Below, in pieces: positions 61,360-64,000 of a stretch of DNA of 64,000 nt; position 1 is the first letter of the stretch, and the number at the start of each line of letters is the position of its first letter. Origin of the DNA: Caulobacter sp. Its GTDB lineage: Bacteria; Pseudomonadota; Alphaproteobacteria; Caulobacterales; Caulobacteraceae. A model generated the notes under the pieces. It did no database searches. It worked only from the letters and a program-made list of their open reading frames with translations, and had not been told where the DNA came from. The position numbers and the translations under genes were made by a program. The stretch lies in contig JAMFTA010000022.1 in assembly GCA_026225565.1 (NCBI GenBank), positions 1 through 64,000 of the forward strand, written 5' to 3'.

Positions 61360-62921
61360 CAGTCAAACGCCACGTGAATGTCGGCGCTTTGGGTTTGCGG
61401 ACCCTTTCGCCGTTTCGGCGGACGCATCAGCAGCAGCATGGGAATCGACAGGAGGGTGATCCACAACATCAGCCTGAAGTCGTCGATGTAGGCGATGATC
61501 GCGGCTTGCTGGTTAGCCAAGGCGTCGAACAGCGCCAAACTCCTCTGGCTGGCGAAATTCAGGGCGGCGGATACGAACGGGGGATGAGCCAGAGGGTTGT
61601 CGGGCCGGATATGGTTCACCAGACCCGAGTGGACGATGCTCATGTTGCGCGACAACAGCGCCGTCATGATGGAGACGCCAGCACTCGAGCCGATATTGCG
61701 CACCAGGGTGAACAGACCCGCCGCCTCGCTCCGCTGCTCCGGCGTAATGCTGGCGAAGGCCAGGGTGGAGAGCGGCACAAAGATCAGGCCGGTGCCGAGG
61801 CCGGAGGTCACCCCCGCCCACATGATCGGCGTTGCGTCCATGACGATGGTGAAGTGGCACATCTGCCAGGCGGAGAAGCTCATCAGCGACAGACCGGCCA
61901 GAAGGACCAGCCGAACGTCCACGCGGCCCACCAGCTGTCCCACGATGAACATGGCGATAAAGCTGCCGAGACCGCGCGGAACTGAAACCAGACCTGTGGT
62001 CATCACGGAATAGCCCAGCAGGTTCTCCATGAGCGGCGGCAGCAGAGCTAGGGTGGAGAACAGCAGTATGCCCAGGAAGAAACCGAAAATGGTGGCGGTG
62101 ACGAAGTTGGCGTCCTTGAACAGGGCGGCGTCCAGGAAGGGTCGCTTGGCAGTGGCCATCTGCACGATGAACAGAAACAGGGCCAAGCCCGTCAAGGCGC
62201 ATTCGATCTGCACCTCGGTGGAGCTGAACCAGTCTTGGGTCTGACCGCGATCAAGGAAGAGCTGGAAACTGCCGATAGCGACGGCCAGCGTGGCGAATCC
62301 GAAAAAGTCGAATGGCCTTCGGTTGGTCAGCTTGTGCTCGCGAATAAACAGGAAGATGCCGGTGAAGGCCGCGATTCCCACCGGCAGGTTTATGAAGAAG
62401 ACCCAGCGCCAGCTCAGATTGTCGGTCAGGAAACCGCCCAGGGCCGGTCCCAGGATAGGTCCGAGAATGGCGCCGGCGCCCCACATCGCCATGGCCTCGC
62501 CGTGCTTTTCCGGCGGGTTGATGTCGAGCAGCACCGCCTGTGACAAGGGGATCAGCGCCGCGCCAAAAACCCCCTGCAACAGGCGAAACAGGACGATCCC
62601 CACCAGGGAGCCGGCGAGGCCGCACAGGGCGGAGGCGAAGGTGAAGCCCCCCACCGAAACCATGAACACCAGCTTTCGCCCGAACCGCCCCGCCAGCCAC
62701 CCGGTCAAGGGGGTCATGATCGCCGCCGCCACGATATAGGAGGTGAGGACCCAGGTGATCTGGTCCTGGGAGGCGGAGACGCTGCCCTGGATGTGCGGCA
62801 GGGCGACGTTGGCGATGGTGGTGTCGAGAGAACTCATCACCGTCGCCAGCATGATCGAAACGGTGATCATGGTGCGGTTGGTCGCTTCCCCGCGGCTAGG
62901 TTGGGCGAAGACGGCGGCCAT
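61359..62921 (-). CDS. DHA2-family MFS multidrug transporter (EmrB/QacA type)
   Basis: The 520-residue product has 14 predicted membrane segments and the DHA2 motifs: LATVMSSLDTTIANVALPHI (TM1), WVLTSYIVAAAIMTPLTGWL, the A-motif GRFGRKLVFM and the antiporter C-motif GAILGPILGPALGGFL followed by SWRWVFFINLPVG. It exports drugs or lipophilic toxins by proton antiport. Starts and stops interlock with both neighbours (TGATG each), so adaptor, pump and duct are one translationally coupled operon. Confidence 0.95.
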   Translation of the reverse strand: MAAVFAQPSRGEATNRTMITVSIMLATVMSSLDTTIANVALPHIQGSVSASQDQITWVLTSYIVAAAIMTPLTGWLAGRFGRKLVFMVSVGGFTFASALCGLAGSLVGIVLFRLLQGVFGAALIPLSQAVLLDINPPEKHGEAMAMWGAGAILGPILGPALGGFLTDNLSWRWVFFINLPVGIAAFTGIFLFIREHKLTNRRPFDFFGFATLAVAIGSFQLFLDRGQTQDWFSSTEVQIECALTGLALFLFIVQMATAKRPFLDAALFKDANFVTATIFGFFLGILLFSTLALLPPLMENLLGYSVMTTGLVSVPRGLGSFIAMFIVGQLVGRVDVRLVLLAGLSLMSFSAWQMCHFTIVMDATPIMWAGVTSGLGTGLIFVPLSTLAFASITPEQRSEAAGLFTLVRNIGSSAGVSIMTALLSRNMSIVHSGLVNHIRPDNPLAHPPFVSAALNFASQRSLALFDALANQQAAIIAYIDDFRLMLWITLLSIPMLLLMRPPKRRKGPQTQSADIHVAFD

Positions 62922-64000
62922 CAGCGCGCGCCCGGCTCCGGACTTTTCTCCCGGCTCTGCGCCTGACCGCCGCCAAACAGGTGACGACGGTGGGCCGTGT
63001 CCACCTTGACGGTGACGCTGAGGCCGGCGTGCAGCGGCAAGTCCGCCGGCGGGTTGTCGATGGCGATGCGCACGGGCAGGCGTTGCACCACCTTCACCCA
63101 GTTGCCGGTGGCGTTTTCCGCCGGCAGCAGCGCAAAGCTGGAGCCCGTGCCGGGGGACAGGCTCTCCACCCGCCCATGGAACACCACGCCGGGATAGGCG
63201 TCGATCTTGAAAGTCGCCGGCTGACCGGGGCGCATGTAGGTAAGCTGGTTTTCCTTGAAGTTGGCCTCCACCCAGACCCGGGGCGCCACCAGGGAGAAGA
63301 CCGGCTGGGCCGCATTGATATAGTCGCCGACCTGCAACTGATCGACCTTGGTCACTGTGCCGTCCTGAGCCGCGCGCACCACGGTGTAGGATTGATTGAG
63401 CTTGGCGCGGTCCAACGCCGCCTGTGCTTGCCGGACGGCTGGATTATCGGCGGCGGCGCCGTTGGGGCGCCCGCCCAGGGTGGCCAGCGCATTGGCCTGG
63501 GCCTGTCCGGCGGCGGCCACATTGGCTTTCGCCACGGCTGCGGCCTGCGCCTGAGCGTCGAGTTGCGCCTGAGAGGAGACGCCCGAGGCGGCCAACGCCT
63601 GTTGCCGCGCCAGCTCCTTTTGCTGATAGGTCAAGGTGACCTGGGCGGCGCTCAGCTCCACTGTGCGCTGTGCATAGGTGGCCGAGGCCCCGGTGAGGGT
63701 CTGCCGGGCGGAGGCCAGCTCGGCGGCGGCCTGGGCGGCGGCCGTGTCGATGGGAGCGGGATCCAGGCGAAACAGCACCTCGCCCTGCTTCACCCACTGG
63801 TTCTCACGCACCGGCAAGGCCGCCACCCGGCCGGCGACATTGGCGCTGACGTCGACCCGCGCCGACTGGATGTAGGCGTCATCGGTGGACTGATAGCGGC
63901 CGCCGGTCAGATAGGTGAAAAACGCGATGACCAGCACGATCGCCGGCGCGCCGATCAGCAGCGGCAGCCGCAGGCGACGGGCCAAGGATGACGTGCCGGA
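62921..64000 (-). CDS. HlyD/EmrA-type periplasmic adaptor (5' end outside window)
   Basis: The visible 359 codons begin with a membrane anchor (LPLLIGAPAIVLVIAFFTYL). The biotinyl-lipoyl-like half GRYQSTDDAYIQSARVDVSA and NQWVKQGEVLFRLDPAP follows, then a long Ala/Gln-rich coiled-coil hairpin and the second lipoyl half VRAAQDGTVTKVDQLQVGDYI, and the beta-barrel part ends it. It bridges the MFS pump to the NodT duct. The frame stays open to base 64000, so the start is probably beyond the window, though a TTG at 63985 could serve. Confidence 0.93.
   Translation of the reverse strand, partial: SGTSSLARRLRLPLLIGAPAIVLVIAFFTYLTGGRYQSTDDAYIQSARVDVSANVAGRVAALPVRENQWVKQGEVLFRLDPAPIDTAAAQAAAELASARQTLTGASATYAQRTVELSAAQVTLTYQQKELARQQALAASGVSSQAQLDAQAQAAAVAKANVAAAGQAQANALATLGGRPNGAAADNPAVRQAQAALDRAKLNQSYTVVRAAQDGTVTKVDQLQVGDYINAAQPVFSLVAPRVWVEANFKENQLTYMRPGQPATFKIDAYPGVVFHGRVESLSPGTGSSFALLPAENATGNWVKVVQRLPVRIAIDNPPADLPLHAGLSVTVKVDTAHRRHLFGGGQAQSREKSPEPGAR

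Noticed and set aside
62921-64000. Type I secretion HlyD rather than a drug-efflux adaptor
   Set aside because: The gene is coupled to a DHA2 MFS pump and a NodT duct with no ABC exporter, which fits EmrA.

Overview
The window is about 64 kb of chromosomal DNA, very GC-rich (roughly two-thirds or more by eye). It reads as an alphaproteobacterium of the Caulobacterales (Caulobacter/Phenylobacterium-like). The reasons are the gene order rpmH-rnpA-yidC-engB-argB-HAD-dapD, the kdsB-pheA pair divergent from a membrane-anchored cytochrome c, the YibQ-type polysaccharide deacetylase followed by rppH, and the DUF952-pyrD pair. I see no insertion sequence, phage, CRISPR array, rRNA or tRNA. Most genes are housekeeping, envelope or transport genes.

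Layout. 1-1120: 5' part of thiC (minus strand) behind a TPP riboswitch. 1328-3485: EF-hand lipoprotein, O-methyltransferase, then a 700-bp gap with a cloverleaf-like palindrome and a GC-rich structured stretch. 3486-5471: bifunctional class A penicillin-binding protein. 5515-7952: a copper-handling cassette (DUF2946 protein, CACGCG beta-barrel candidate, TlpA thioredoxin, PCuAC chaperone), the last three translationally coupled. 8038-11757: acyltransferase, S10 carboxypeptidase, malate dehydrogenase. 11840-15191 (minus): YibQ-like deacetylase, an RppH Nudix enzyme fused to an alpha/beta hydrolase, and a free-standing paralogue of that hydrolase. 15291-21678: secreted protein, Fe-S DinG-type helicase, SixA, DUF952, PyrD, 2OG-Fe(II) oxygenase. 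21687-32898: TadG-like VWA protein, a degenerate M48 peptidase homologue with no normal start codon, fatty acid hydroxylase, MtgA, nitroreductase, TetR, glycosyltransferase, a possibly leaderless monooxygenase, dicarboxylate symporter, OprB-type porin. 33020-38858: HU, class V aminotransferase, AMP nucleosidase, UppP, orphan histidine kinase. 38947-48668: VTT membrane protein, the rpmH-to-dapD block (interrupted by a TonB-C/adhesin-E-like gene and followed by a Uma2 gene), pheA and kdsB. 48831-57616: cytochrome c, NlpC/P60, M17 aminopeptidase, TPR protein, ffh-rpsP-rimM (without trmD-rplS), GNAT, zwf. 57679-64000: OPT transporter and an EmrAB-NodT-type tripartite efflux operon whose adaptor gene runs off the window.

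The window contains several envelope functions: lipid II polymerisation (PBP1, MtgA), carrier recycling (UppP), Kdo activation (KdsB), peptidoglycan turnover (NlpC/P60, YibQ-like protein), membrane insertion (YidC, Ffh), a porin and an efflux pump. No novel defence or mobile system is visible. The most unusual items are the RppH-alpha/beta-hydrolase fusion beside its paralogue and the M48 pseudopeptidase whose expected start codon reads ATC. Smaller ones are the phased A-tracts before HU, the leaderless-type promoter, and the breaks in normally conserved operons. All functional calls are from reading translated sequence; no database search was run.
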